A stretch of DNA of 64,000 nt from Lachnospiraceae bacterium. Lineage in GTDB: Bacteria > Bacillota > Clostridia > Lachnospirales > Lachnospiraceae. The notes beneath the pieces were generated by a model. That model was not told where the DNA came from, did no database searches, and worked only from the letters and a program-made list of their open reading frames with translations. A program made the translations under genes and the position numbers. The stretch lies in the NCBI GenBank assembly GCA_022793065.1, contig JAAWCE010000038.1, positions 1 to 64,000 on the forward strand, written 5' to 3'. Below are positions 51,645 through 60,903 of the stretch, one piece after another; the stretch's first letter is position 1, and each line of letters starts with the position of its first letter.

Positions 51645-51667
51645 TCAATAGGGAGGAGGAACGAGAA

Positions 51668-52210
51668 GTGGCAAGATTAAAAGAATTATACTATAATGAA
51701 ATAGTAGATGCAATGACGAAAAAATTCGGATATGAGAATGCGTTGGAAGTTCCCAAGCTCGTCAAGATTGTTGTCAATATGGGTGTGGGCGAGGCGAAGG
51801 ATAACGCCAAGATTCTTGAAAATGCCGTGTCGGATATGGAAATTATCACCGGACAGAAGGCTGTGCTCACCAAGGCCAAGAAGTCCATTGCGAATTTTAA
51901 GCTCAGAGAGGGTATGAATATCGGCTGCAAGACCACGCTCAGAGGTGAGAAAATGTATGAGTTCCTTGACCGTCTGGTGAACCTGGCACTGCCCCGTGTG
52001 CGTGACTTCAGAGGCGTGAATCCCAATGCTTTCGACGGCAGAGGTAATTATGCACTGGGAATTAAGGAGCAGCTTATCTTCCCTGAAATCGAGTATGACA
52101 AGATTGATAAGGTGAGAGGTATGGATGTCATTTTTGTAACCACGGCCAAGACCGATGAAGAGGCGCGCGAGCTGTTGACACTGTTCAACATGCCTTTCGC
52201 AAAACAATAA
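51668..52210 (+). CDS. rplE: 50S ribosomal protein L5
   Basis: [50 protein letters not shown]. Confidence 0.98.
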   Translation: MARLKELYYNEIVDAMTKKFGYENALEVPKLVKIVVNMGVGEAKDNAKILENAVSDMEIITGQKAVLTKAKKSIANFKLREGMNIGCKTTLRGEKMYEFLDRLVNLALPRVRDFRGVNPNAFDGRGNYALGIKEQLIFPEIEYDKIDKVRGMDVIFVTTAKTDEEARELLTLFNMPFAKQ

Positions 52211-52225
52211 GGAGGTAAGTTTTTC

Positions 52226-52411
52226 ATGGCTAAGACATCGTTGAAAATGAAACAGCAGCGCAAACCCAAATTCTCTACGCAGGCATATACCCGCTGCAGA
52301 ATTTGCGGCCGTCCCCACGCTTACTTAAGAAAATATGGCGTTTGCAGAGTATGCTTCCGCGAACTGGCATATAAGGGAGAAATCCCTGGCGTTAAGAAGG
52401 CAAGCTGGTAG
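52226..52411 (+). CDS. rpsN: 30S ribosomal protein S14, zinc-binding (CxxC) form
   Basis: [38 protein letters not shown]. Confidence 0.98.
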   Translation: MAKTSLKMKQQRKPKFSTQAYTRCRICGRPHAYLRKYGVCRVCFRELAYKGEIPGVKKASW

Positions 52412-52428
52412 GAAGGAGGAGAAAAACA

Positions 52429-52830
52429 ATGACAATGAGTGATCCTATTGCAGATATGCTGACAAGAATCCGTAATGCAAATATGGCAAAGCATGATACG
52501 GTTGATGTACCGTCTTCTAAGATGAAACTGTCCATTGCACAGATCCTTTTGGAAGAGGGCTATATAACAAAGTATGATATTATTGATGACGGAAGGTTTA
52601 AGACTATTCGCATTACATTAAAATATGGTGTGAATAAGAGCGAGAAGATCATTTCCGGAATTAAGAGAATTTCCAAGCCCGGTCTTCGTGTATATGCGGG
52701 CAAGGATGAACTGCCGAAGGTATTGGGCGGACTGGGAATTGCCATTATCTCTACCAATCAGGGTGTAATCACCGACAAGAAGGCCCGCGAGATGCAGGTG
52801 GGCGGTGAAGTGCTGGCATTTGTATGGTAA
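52429..52830 (+). CDS. rpsH: 30S ribosomal protein S8
   Basis: [42 protein letters not shown]. Confidence 0.98.
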   Translation: MTMSDPIADMLTRIRNANMAKHDTVDVPSSKMKLSIAQILLEEGYITKYDIIDDGRFKTIRITLKYGVNKSEKIISGIKRISKPGLRVYAGKDELPKVLGGLGIAIISTNQGVITDKKAREMQVGGEVLAFVW

Positions 52831-52865
52831 ATATTCCCAGCGCCGATATATCGGAGTGAATGGAA

Positions 52866-52921
52866 AACGGACAATTTCATTTGTGCGACGGCGGCTGAAA
52901 AGCCCGGCCGCAGTGTCCGTT
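52866..52921 (+). promoter_or_regulatory. Strong hairpin in rpsH-rplF gap
   Basis: AACGGACA...TGTCCGTT outer arms with inner TGCG/CGCA and GGC-TGAAAA-GCC. Confidence 0.55.
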
Positions 52922-52965
52922 CAGGTAAGGTTTTCATATAACAATATATAACAGGAGGTACGGGC

Positions 52966-53508
52966 ATGTCACGTATAGGTAGAATGCCAATCGCAATTCC
53001 CGCAGGTGTAACTGTGGATATTGCAGAAAATAATAAAGTGACTGTGAAAGGGCCTAAAGGTACTCTGGAAAGGGTACTGGCCAGTGAAATGGAAATCAAG
53101 GTAGAGGGTGCTGAGATCGTTGTAAACAGACCCAACGACTTGAAGAAAATGAAATCTCTTCACGGTCTGACCAGGACGCTGCTCAACAATATGGTAGTGG
53201 GCGTTACGCAGGGATTTGAGAAGAAACTTGAGGTAAACGGTGTCGGTTACAGGGTTGGTAAGGCTGGTAAGAAGCTGACATTGAACCTGGGATATTCTCA
53301 TCCTGTTGAGATGCAGGACCCCGAAGGCATCGAAACAGTTGTAGAAGGACAGAACGTGATTATCGTAAAAGGTATTGATAAAGAAAAGGTTGGCCAATTC
53401 GCAGCTGAAATCAGAGACCAGAGAAGACCTGAACCTTATAAGGGCAAGGGAATCAAGTATGCTGATGAGACAATCAGACGTAAAGTTGGTAAAACTGGTA
53501 AGAAATAA
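52966..53508 (+). CDS. rplF: 50S ribosomal protein L6
   Basis: [31 protein letters not shown]. Confidence 0.98.
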   Translation: MSRIGRMPIAIPAGVTVDIAENNKVTVKGPKGTLERVLASEMEIKVEGAEIVVNRPNDLKKMKSLHGLTRTLLNNMVVGVTQGFEKKLEVNGVGYRVGKAGKKLTLNLGYSHPVEMQDPEGIETVVEGQNVIIVKGIDKEKVGQFAAEIRDQRRPEPYKGKGIKYADETIRRKVGKTGKK

Positions 53509-53522
53509 TAGATAAGGAGAGT

Positions 53523-53897
53523 ATGAAGATGGTTAACAAGGTATCAAGAAAAGAAGTGCGTGTTAAAAAACACATGAGAATCCGTAACCGCTTCAGCGGT
53601 ACTGCCCAGAGACCACGTCTTGCAGTATTCAGAAGCAATAATCATATGTATGCTCAAATTATCGACGATACTATTGGGAATACATTGGTATCCGCTTCCA
53701 CTGTTGAGAAAGAGATCAAGGCAGAGCTTACAAAGACCAATAACGTTGATGCGGCAGCATATTTGGGTACCGTCATTGGAAAAAGGGCGGTAGAAAAAGG
53801 TATTACGAAGGTTGTTTTCGATAGAGGCGGCTTTATATATCATGGTAAGATTGCAGCATTAGCTGATGCAGCCAGAGAAGCTGGCTTGGAATTCTAG
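53523..53897 (+). CDS. rplR: 50S ribosomal protein L18
   Basis: [35 protein letters not shown]. Confidence 0.97.
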   Translation: MKMVNKVSRKEVRVKKHMRIRNRFSGTAQRPRLAVFRSNNHMYAQIIDDTIGNTLVSASTVEKEIKAELTKTNNVDAAAYLGTVIGKRAVEKGITKVVFDRGGFIYHGKIAALADAAREAGLEF

Positions 53898-53920
53898 GAA
53901 AGGAAGAGGAATACACCACC

Positions 53921-54430
53921 ATGAAACACACAATCATAGATGCAAGCCAGTTTGAGTTGACTGACAAGGTTGTAACCATCAAGCGTGTAACCAAAACTGT
54001 TAAGGGTGGACGTAATATGCGTTTTACCGCTTTGGTAGTGGTTGGCGATGGAAACGGCCATGTAGGGGCCGGACTTGGCAAAGCTGTAGAAATTCCGGAG
54101 GCAATCCGTAAAGGAAAAGAAGATGCAATGAAACATCTTATTGAAGTTGCATTGGATGAAAACAATTCCATTACACATGATTTTATCGGCAAATATGGTT
54201 CTGCAAATGTTTTGCTTAAGAAGGCTCCCGATGGTACCGGTATCATCGCAGGCGGTCCGGCCCGTGTGGTTTGCGAACTTGCAGGCATTAAAAATATTCG
54301 TACAAAATCTCTTGGCTCCAACAACAAACAGAATGTTGTCCTTGCGACTATTACCGGATTAAGTCAGCTTAAGTCTCCCGAAGAAGTAGCTAAGAGTCGC
54401 GGTAAGTCCGTTGAGGAAATAATGGCATAA
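53921..54430 (+). CDS. rpsE: 30S ribosomal protein S5
   Basis: [52 protein letters not shown]. Confidence 0.98.
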   Translation: MKHTIIDASQFELTDKVVTIKRVTKTVKGGRNMRFTALVVVGDGNGHVGAGLGKAVEIPEAIRKGKEDAMKHLIEVALDENNSITHDFIGKYGSANVLLKKAPDGTGIIAGGPARVVCELAGIKNIRTKSLGSNNKQNVVLATITGLSQLKSPEEVAKSRGKSVEEIMA

Positions 54431-54467
54431 AGCGAAACATAATGCCATTGTAGGAAGGAGAATAAGG

Positions 54468-54653
54468 ATGGAAGAGAAGAAATTAAAAATCACTTTGGTA
54501 AAGTCCACCATTGGCGCCGTGCCAAAGAATAAGGCAATTGTTGAATCTATGGGACTCCGTAAGATTGGCAGATCCATAATACTTCCTGATAATGATGCGA
54601 CGAGGGGACAGATTCGCAAGGTTAGCCATTTGTTAAAAGTTGAAGAAGCATAA
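54468..54653 (+). CDS. rpmD: 50S ribosomal protein L30
   Basis: [27 protein letters not shown]. Confidence 0.96.
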   Translation: MEEKKLKITLVKSTIGAVPKNKAIVESMGLRKIGRSIILPDNDATRGQIRKVSHLLKVEEA

Positions 54654-54667
54654 AGGAGGTGTTAAAA

Positions 54668-55105
54668 ATGGAATTATCCAATTTGAGACCTGCAGAAGGT
54701 TCCAGGCATAATGATTTCAGAAGAGGCCGCGGACATGGTTCAGGAAACGGTAAAACCGCAGGTAAGGGACACAAGGGACAGAAAGCTCGTTCCGGCGCGC
54801 CCAGGATCGGTTTTGAAGGCGGCCAGATGCCTTTATACAGACGTCTTCCGAAAAGAGGTTTTAAAAACAGAAATTCAAAGGAAATCGTTGCCATCAACGT
54901 AAGCGTGCTGGAGCGTTTTGAAAATGAGGCAACCGTGGATGTAAAGGCACTGATAGAAGCTGGTATTATCAAGAATCCCAGAGATGGAGTAAAGTTACTT
55001 GGAAATGGAGAACTTACCAAAAAGCTCAACGTCAAAGTAGACGCCTATAGTGCATCTGCAAAGGAAAAGATTGAGGCACTTGGTGGAACAGCAGAGGTGA
55101 TGTAA
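54668..55105 (+). CDS. rplO: 50S ribosomal protein L15
   Basis: [41 protein letters not shown]. Confidence 0.98.
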   Translation: MELSNLRPAEGSRHNDFRRGRGHGSGNGKTAGKGHKGQKARSGAPRIGFEGGQMPLYRRLPKRGFKNRNSKEIVAINVSVLERFENEATVDVKALIEAGIIKNPRDGVKLLGNGELTKKLNVKVDAYSASAKEKIEALGGTAEVM

Positions 55106-56418
55106 TGCTTGCGACGCTGAAAAACGCATTTAAAATTAAGGAACTTAGAGAGAAGATTTTATTCACCTTTGCCATGCTGGTTGTGATTCGTATCGGATCA
55201 CAACTACCTGTGCCGGGGGTGAACGGCGAATATTTCAGGAGCTGGTTTGCAAGTCAGTCCGATGGGGCTTTCAGTTTTTTTGACGCAATCACAGGCGGTT
55301 CTTTCATCAATATGTCAATTTTGGCATTGAATATCAGCCCCTATATTACTTCTTCCATTATCATGCAGTTGCTTACGATTGCGATTCCAAAGTTGGAAGA
55401 AATGCAGCGCGATGGTGAAGACGGAAGAAAAAAGATTGTGGCGATTACAAGGTATGTGACCGTGGGCCTGGCATTGATTCAGTCTTCGGCTATGGCCATT
55501 GCTTTTGGCAGACAGGGCTATCTGATTAATTACAATGCGTTAAGCGTAATCTGTGCCATTGCGACTTTGACGGCGGGCAGTGCGTTCCTTATGTGGGTCG
55601 GAGAACAGATTACGGAAAAGGGAGTTGGAAACGGAATTTCTATTGTCCTGGTGATTAATATTATTTCCAGACTGCCCGAAGATTTAAAGAATTTGTTTAA
55701 CCAGTTTGTATTTGGCAAAGCGCCGGCAACGGCAGTGCTTGCGGCGGTGGTGATTCTGGCGATTATTGTTGGTATGGTGGTGCTGGTTATTATCCTGAAT
55801 GACGGCGTCCGCCGGATTCCTGTCCAATATGCCAACAAAGTACAGGGACGGAAAATGGTGGGAGGGCAGACTTCCAATATTCCGTTGAAAGTGAATACCG
55901 CCGGCGTTATTCCTGTTATCTTTGCACAATCTTTGATGCAGCTGCCAATTATGATATCTTCTTTTGCAGGATACTCCGGCACAGGTGTTTGGAGTGAAAT
56001 CCTGAAGTATTTGAATTCAGGATATTGGTGTAATCCAAGCCAGTTGAAGTATTCCGTGGGATTACTGGTGTATATTGTAATGATTATATTCTTTGCTTAT
56101 TTTTACACGTCCATTACCTTTAATCCCCTGATGATTGCAGATAATATGAAGAAACAGGGAGGCTTTATCCCAGGGATCAGACCTGGAAAGCCCACCAGTG
56201 ATTATTTAAATAAGGTATTGAATTATATTGTATTTGTAGGTGCAGTTGGTTTGACCGTCATTGCAATTCTGCCTTATTTCTTCAGTGGTATATTCAATGC
56301 CAGCGTATCTTTTGGCGGTACAAGCCTTATCATTATTGTCAGCGTTGTGCTTGAGACAATGAAGCAGATGGAATCTATGATGCTGGTGCGCAATTATAAA
56401 GGATTTCTGGAAAAGTAG
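55105..56418 (+). CDS. secY: Preprotein translocase subunit SecY
   Basis: RIGSQLPVPGVN; GGSFINMSILALNISPYITSSIIMQLL; KQGGFIPGIRPGKPTSDYL. Confidence 0.98.
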   Translation: MLATLKNAFKIKELREKILFTFAMLVVIRIGSQLPVPGVNGEYFRSWFASQSDGAFSFFDAITGGSFINMSILALNISPYITSSIIMQLLTIAIPKLEEMQRDGEDGRKKIVAITRYVTVGLALIQSSAMAIAFGRQGYLINYNALSVICAIATLTAGSAFLMWVGEQITEKGVGNGISIVLVINIISRLPEDLKNLFNQFVFGKAPATAVLAAVVILAIIVGMVVLVIILNDGVRRIPVQYANKVQGRKMVGGQTSNIPLKVNTAGVIPVIFAQSLMQLPIMISSFAGYSGTGVWSEILKYLNSGYWCNPSQLKYSVGLLVYIVMIIFFAYFYTSITFNPLMIADNMKKQGGFIPGIRPGKPTSDYLNKVLNYIVFVGAVGLTVIAILPYFFSGIFNASVSFGGTSLIIIVSVVLETMKQMESMMLVRNYKGFLEK

Positions 56419-56438
56419 ATATAAATAGATAGCATAAG

Positions 56439-56481
56439 AAACACACCCATGCCGGAGGCTGAACGCAGGGTGTGTTTTTTT
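56439..56481 (+). terminator. Rho-independent terminator after secY
   Basis: AAACACACCC-N19-GGGTGTGTTTTTTT. Confidence 0.9.
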
Positions 56482-56540
56482 GATTGTTTGATAAAATATA
56501 CTTGCATTTCCGGTAGAAGACGTGTAATATAAGAACATAC

Positions 56541-56613
56541 AAGCTGCATAACTGACGGAAGTAGGAGCACCTACAGGGAGTGCAGCGATATGAAAAAGCC
56601 GACCGTCTGGGCA
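56541..56613 (+). ncRNA. ZTP (pfl) riboswitch aptamer
   Basis: CUGCAUAACUGACGGAAGUAGG...CCUAC...GAUAUGAAAAAGCCGACCGUCUGGGCA matches recognisable ZTP aptamer core; upstream of purine genes. Confidence 0.92.
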
Positions 56614-56648
56614 CAGTCTATTTTGGCTGCCCGGATAGTCGGTTTTGT
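56599..56648 (+). terminator. Expression-platform terminator of ZTP riboswitch
   Basis: CCGAC-cg-TCTGGGCA ... TGCCCGGA-ta-GTCGG-TTTT; 5' arm overlaps the aptamer 3' element. Confidence 0.85.
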
Positions 56649-56774
56649 GTATGGGTCGGTTGTGAACATGGTCATCGTTTGCATATGGTCCGGTTTTGCA
56701 GATCACTTGTGGGGGAAGCAAAAGTGACAAAGAAAAATGCGCAATAGTATGGCGCACAGGGAGGTGTAAAAATT

Positions 56775-57485
56775 ATGATGCAACTGGAACACGAATTGAG
56801 GAACAATACTTATCCTGGCAGAGGAATTGTCATTGGACGTTCCGGCGACGGGAAAATGGCTGTGGCAGCATACTTTATTATGGGAAGAAGCACTAACAGC
56901 CGCAACCGTGTATTTGTGACGGATGGGGAGGGAATACGGACAAAGGCGTTTGACCCTTCCAAACTGGAAGATCCCAGTCTGGTAATCTACGCGCCTGTAA
57001 GGGTGTTAGGCAATCAAACCATTGTCACCAATGGGGACCAGACGGATACCATTTATGATGGTCTTGCAAAAGGACTTACATTTGAGCAGTCTTTGAGAAG
57101 TCGGGAATTTGAGCCGGATGCGCCAAACTATACCCCCAGGATTTCAGGGGTAATGAATGTAGAAAACGGCAAGTTTGACTACAATATGTCTATTTTAAAG
57201 AGTAATTACGGAGACCCTTCATGCTGTGACAGGTTTACTTTTTCTTATGACAATCCTGTACCAGGGGAAGGACGCTTTCTTCATACGTATATGGGAGACG
57301 GCAATCCGCTTCCCAGCTTTCAGGGAGAACCTGAACGGGTGGAAATCCAGGGAGATATTGACAGTTTTGCCTCCATGCTTTGGGAGAGTTTGAACGAAGA
57401 GAATAAAGTATCCCTGTTTGTCAGGTTCATTGACATTACCGACGGAAAGTATGAGACACGTATTCTAAATAAGAATCAGGATTAA
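56775..57485 (+). CDS. IMP cyclohydrolase (PurO-like family)
   Basis: NNTYPGRGIVIGRSGDGKMAVAAYFIMGRSTNSRNRVF; YAPVRVLGNQTIVTNGDQTDTI; ZTP riboswitch upstream. Confidence 0.9.
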   Translation: MMQLEHELRNNTYPGRGIVIGRSGDGKMAVAAYFIMGRSTNSRNRVFVTDGEGIRTKAFDPSKLEDPSLVIYAPVRVLGNQTIVTNGDQTDTIYDGLAKGLTFEQSLRSREFEPDAPNYTPRISGVMNVENGKFDYNMSILKSNYGDPSCCDRFTFSYDNPVPGEGRFLHTYMGDGNPLPSFQGEPERVEIQGDIDSFASMLWESLNEENKVSLFVRFIDITDGKYETRILNKNQD

Positions 57486-57519
57486 AATTCATTGTACGGA
57501 TGCAGAACCAGAACAACCT

Positions 57520-57787
57520 CATTCTTTAGAGCTGTCGCGCAGCGACTTAATGAAGGCTTGTAGGCGCACGAGAGCAAATTACATGAGATTATTTACGAAT
57601 GAAATTTGTCTCTCCTGTGTGTGCGCCGAGAGAACTTCATTCTTTAGAGCTGTCGCGCAGCGACTTAATGAAGGCTCGTAGGCGCATGAGAGTAGATTTC
57701 ATGAATGTTCTATTTCATGAAAGACATCTCTCCTGACCAATGCGCCGAGAGAACTACATTCTTTAGAGCTGTCGCGCAGCGACTTAA
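57520..57787 (+). repeat. ~118-bp tandem structured repeat: three copies of CATTCTTTAGAGCTGTCGCGCAGCGACTTAA with two homologous long hairpins between
   Basis: 31-mer at 57520-57550, 57638-57668, 57757-57787; long hairpins 57563-57627 (GGCGCAC/GTGCGCC) and 57681-57746 (GGCGCAT/ATGCGCC). Confidence 0.92.
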
Positions 57788-57803
57788 AATAGGAGAAAAT
57801 CAT

Positions 57804-58982
57804 ATGAAAGAAATTGAATTGAAGTATGGGTGCAATCCCAATCAAAAGCCATCTAAAATCTACATGGAAGACGGAAGCGAACTTCCTGTTACGGTCTTGA
57901 ACGGGCGGCCGGGCTATATTAATTTCCTGGATGCGTTCAATGGATGGCAGTTGGTAAAGGAACTGAGAGAAGCAACAGGGCTGCCTTCAGCCGCGTCTTT
58001 TAAACATGTGTCTCCGGCGGGCGCTGCGGTAGGGCTTCCTTTGGAGGAAACCTTAGCGAAGATATATTGGGTGGATGACCTTGGAGATTTGTCCCCGCTT
58101 GCCTGTGCCTATGCAAGGGCCAGAGGGGCTGACAGAATGTCCTCTTTCGGAGATTTCATTGCCCTGTCCCATGTATGTGACGAAGACACCGCAAAACTGA
58201 TTAAAAGGGAAGTTTCCGACGGATGTATTGCACCCGGATATACGGAAGAAGCGCTTGCATTGCTGAAATCTAAAAAGAATGGCAATTATAATGTGATTCA
58301 AATAGACGAAAGTTATGTACCCCAACCGGCGGAGAAAAAGCAAGTATATGGGATTACCTTCGAGCAGGGCAGAAATGATTTATATGTTAGCAGTGAATTG
58401 CTTTCTAACATTGTGACAGAAGAGAAGGAAATTCCTGACGCTGCGTTGATTGATATGAAGATAGCTTTAATTACATTAAAGTATACACAGTCTAATTCAG
58501 TCTGTTATGTGAAGGGGGGGCAGGCGATCGGCATTGGCGCCGGCCAGCAATCCCGTATTCATTGTACCAGATTGGCAGGCACTAAGGCAGACAATTGGTA
58601 TCTGCGCCAGTCTCCCCAGGTGATGGGACTTAAGTTTGTGGATAAATTGGGCAGGGCGGACAGAGACAATGCCATTGATGTCTATATGGGAGAAGAATAT
58701 ATGGACGTATTGGCGGACGGCGTATGGGAGCATATTTTTAAGGAAAAACCCCCTGTGTTTACCAGAGAGGAAAAGAGGGCGTGGCTTGACGGAATGAAAG
58801 ATGTGACGCTGGGTTCCGATGCGTTTTTCCCGTTCTCTGATAATATTGAAAGGGCTCATAAAAGTGGTGTAAGATATATTGCACAGCCCGGCGGTTCCGT
58901 TCGTGATGATGCGGTGATTGCGTGCTGCGACAAGTATCATATGGTGATGGCGTTTACCGGTATCAGACTTTTCCACCACTAA
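57804..58982 (+). CDS. Stand-alone AICAR formyltransferase (PurH transformylase domain)
   Basis: LKYGCNPNQKPSKIY, LPSAASFKHVSPAGAAVG, IGIGAGQQSRIHCTRLAG, DAFFPFSDNIERAHKSGVRYIAQPGGSVRDDAVI; RBS AGGAG before ATG 57804. Confidence 0.95.
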   Translation: MKEIELKYGCNPNQKPSKIYMEDGSELPVTVLNGRPGYINFLDAFNGWQLVKELREATGLPSAASFKHVSPAGAAVGLPLEETLAKIYWVDDLGDLSPLACAYARARGADRMSSFGDFIALSHVCDEDTAKLIKREVSDGCIAPGYTEEALALLKSKKNGNYNVIQIDESYVPQPAEKKQVYGITFEQGRNDLYVSSELLSNIVTEEKEIPDAALIDMKIALITLKYTQSNSVCYVKGGQAIGIGAGQQSRIHCTRLAGTKADNWYLRQSPQVMGLKFVDKLGRADRDNAIDVYMGEEYMDVLADGVWEHIFKEKPPVFTREEKRAWLDGMKDVTLGSDAFFPFSDNIERAHKSGVRYIAQPGGSVRDDAVIACCDKYHMVMAFTGIRLFHH

Positions 58983-59022
58983 TATAAAAGAATTGCGGGA
59001 AATAACTCAGGTTGGGGAAAGG

Positions 59023-60546
59023 ATGATATTTATGAGGTTGTCGGACCTGGAACGGTATGATCAAATCACCATACAATGTCATGATAATCCGGATGCAGAT
59101 ACTTTGGCGTCCGGATACGGCCTTTACTGCTATTTTAAAAGCAGGGGTAAAACAGTGCGTATGGTCTACGGCGGCAAATACAAAATACAGAAATCCAATT
59201 TACGGTTGATGGTGGATAAATTAAAATTGCCAATAGAGTATATCGAGAATCCGAAAGAATGTAAAGTGGAAGGGGTGCTGATTACCGTGGATTGTCAGTA
59301 TGGTTCCGGCAATGTGACATGCCTTTTGGCCGAAACCGTGGCGGTGATTGACCATCATCAATTGGACCGGGAACCAATTCCCATGTGTATTATCAATCCT
59401 AACTTAGGAAGCTGTGCCACGTTGGTTTGGAAGCTTCTTTTGGAGGAAGGGTTTGATATCGGCAGCGATGCCTATTTGGGTACGGCCTTATATTACGGCC
59501 TTTATACCGATACCAATCAATTTTCCGAACTGTATAATCCATTGGATATGGATATGCGGGAGGCGGTGGATGCGGATAAAACATTGATTACACTGTTTCG
59601 CAATTCCAATATTTCTCTCAAAGAGTTGGAAATTGCCGGAATTGCATTGATACGTTATAGTTATAATGACGACTATGAATTTGCAGTGATTAAAGCACAG
59701 CCCTGTGATCCGAATATCCTGGGATTAATCAGTGATTTTCTGCTTCAGGTGGACGCTATTAAGACTTGCGTGGTGTTTAACGAGGGTAATGACGGATATA
59801 AATTTTCGGTGAGAAGCTGTATCCGGGAAGTGGATGCAAGTGAATTGGCGGAATTCCTGGCGGAGGGAATGGGTTCCGGCGGCGGTCATTATGAAAAAGC
59901 CGGCGGATTGATTTCCATGAAATTATATGAAGAAAAATATCCCACGCTACATTCGGAAGGTTATTTTAACAACAGAATGACACAGTACTTTGACAGTTAT
60001 GAGCTGATATATGCCCATGAGTATGAAGCGGATATCAGTCTTATGGGACAATATGTGGAACGCAGGATTCCCGTAGGCTATGTGAAACTGGATGAATTGC
60101 TTCCGGTGGGCACGCCCGTAACCATCCGTACTATGGAGGGCGATATTGATATGAAAATAGAAGAGGATTTTTATATACTGATCAATAGCCGTGGAGAAGT
60201 AAAATCTGTCGGGGGAGAGACGTTTCGGAAAAGATATGAGTTTTGTGAGGGCGGTTATGGAATGGAGGACGGTACGGAGGGGCCGGATTATGCTCCGGTC
60301 ATTAAAAACCGCAGCAGCGGAAGGGATTTGCGGCTGACAGATTATGTCAGAGGTTGTATTCCCATGAAAGATGAGAAAATCTATGCAATGCCTCTGAACA
60401 GGCCGGTGAAGGTATTTGTGCCGGAGATGAAACAAAAATATATGTCAGGGAAGCCCGGCGATTATCTGGCGGTGCGGTGTGAAGAGCTTCATGATATATA
60501 TGTAATTCCAAAGGATATTTTTTTGCAATCCTATGTTCCTGTATAA
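59023..60546 (+). CDS. DHH family phosphoesterase
   Basis: CHDNPDADTLASGYGL, TVDCQYGSG, VIDHHQLDR, GMGSGGGHYEKAGG. Confidence 0.92.
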   Translation: MIFMRLSDLERYDQITIQCHDNPDADTLASGYGLYCYFKSRGKTVRMVYGGKYKIQKSNLRLMVDKLKLPIEYIENPKECKVEGVLITVDCQYGSGNVTCLLAETVAVIDHHQLDREPIPMCIINPNLGSCATLVWKLLLEEGFDIGSDAYLGTALYYGLYTDTNQFSELYNPLDMDMREAVDADKTLITLFRNSNISLKELEIAGIALIRYSYNDDYEFAVIKAQPCDPNILGLISDFLLQVDAIKTCVVFNEGNDGYKFSVRSCIREVDASELAEFLAEGMGSGGGHYEKAGGLISMKLYEEKYPTLHSEGYFNNRMTQYFDSYELIYAHEYEADISLMGQYVERRIPVGYVKLDELLPVGTPVTIRTMEGDIDMKIEEDFYILINSRGEVKSVGGETFRKRYEFCEGGYGMEDGTEGPDYAPVIKNRSSGRDLRLTDYVRGCIPMKDEKIYAMPLNRPVKVFVPEMKQKYMSGKPGDYLAVRCEELHDIYVIPKDIFLQSYVPV

Positions 60547-60633
60547 AAAAGTAAAAAGGCGTTAAAAAAACGCGGTCAAAAAAGTTTATAGTACTTTTGG
60601 GCTAAATTGTATTGACTAATCTGAAAAATTGTA

Positions 60634-60755
60634 TTGATAGCTTGTTAGGAGTTATGATATAATGCTGTACAGAAGGTGATTTTGCAACTTGTAATTTTAT
60701 GCGAACTGAGAACCATGAAATTATATTGTATTGTTGTACAGAAGAGCATTGTATC
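60634..60755 (+). promoter_or_regulatory. Promoter region of glnS with degenerate copies of the extended -10/dyad module seen at 256-361
   Basis: TTGATA (60634) - N18 - TATAAT (60658-60663, extended TGA) followed by TGTACAGAAGG...; second copy ...ATTGTTGTACAGAAGAGCATTGTATCAA. Confidence 0.5.
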
Positions 60756-60778
60756 AACCCGAACAGCACAAAGGAACG

Positions 60779-60817
60779 GAAAAGATGCATTGTGTTCGTA
60801 CAAGGCGTCTTTTTTGC
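60779..60817 (+). terminator. Terminator/attenuator-like hairpin upstream of glnS
   Basis: AAAAGATGCATTGTG...CAAGGCGTCTTTTTT. Confidence 0.55.
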
Positions 60818-60903
60818 TAATGTATGGGAGGGGAAATCAATTTTAGGATTGGTTTTCTTATAAGATCAGGCTGTATGGTGTAATTAGAAAGGCAAGGACA
60901 GAG

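Noticed and set aside
57520-57787. CRISPR-like array
   Set aside because: Only three 31-bp repeats, ~87-bp intervals that are themselves homologous hairpins, and no cas genes.
57705-57803. N-terminal extension of the AICAR formyltransferase ORF (MFYFMKDISPDQCAERTTFFRAVAQRLKIGENH)
   Set aside because: It reads through the repeat array; a good AGGAG RBS precedes ATG 57804, where homology begins.
60547-60903. T-box leader for glnS
   Set aside because: No recognisable T-box antiterminator (e.g. TGGNACCGCG) or specifier structure; only a terminator-like hairpin seen.
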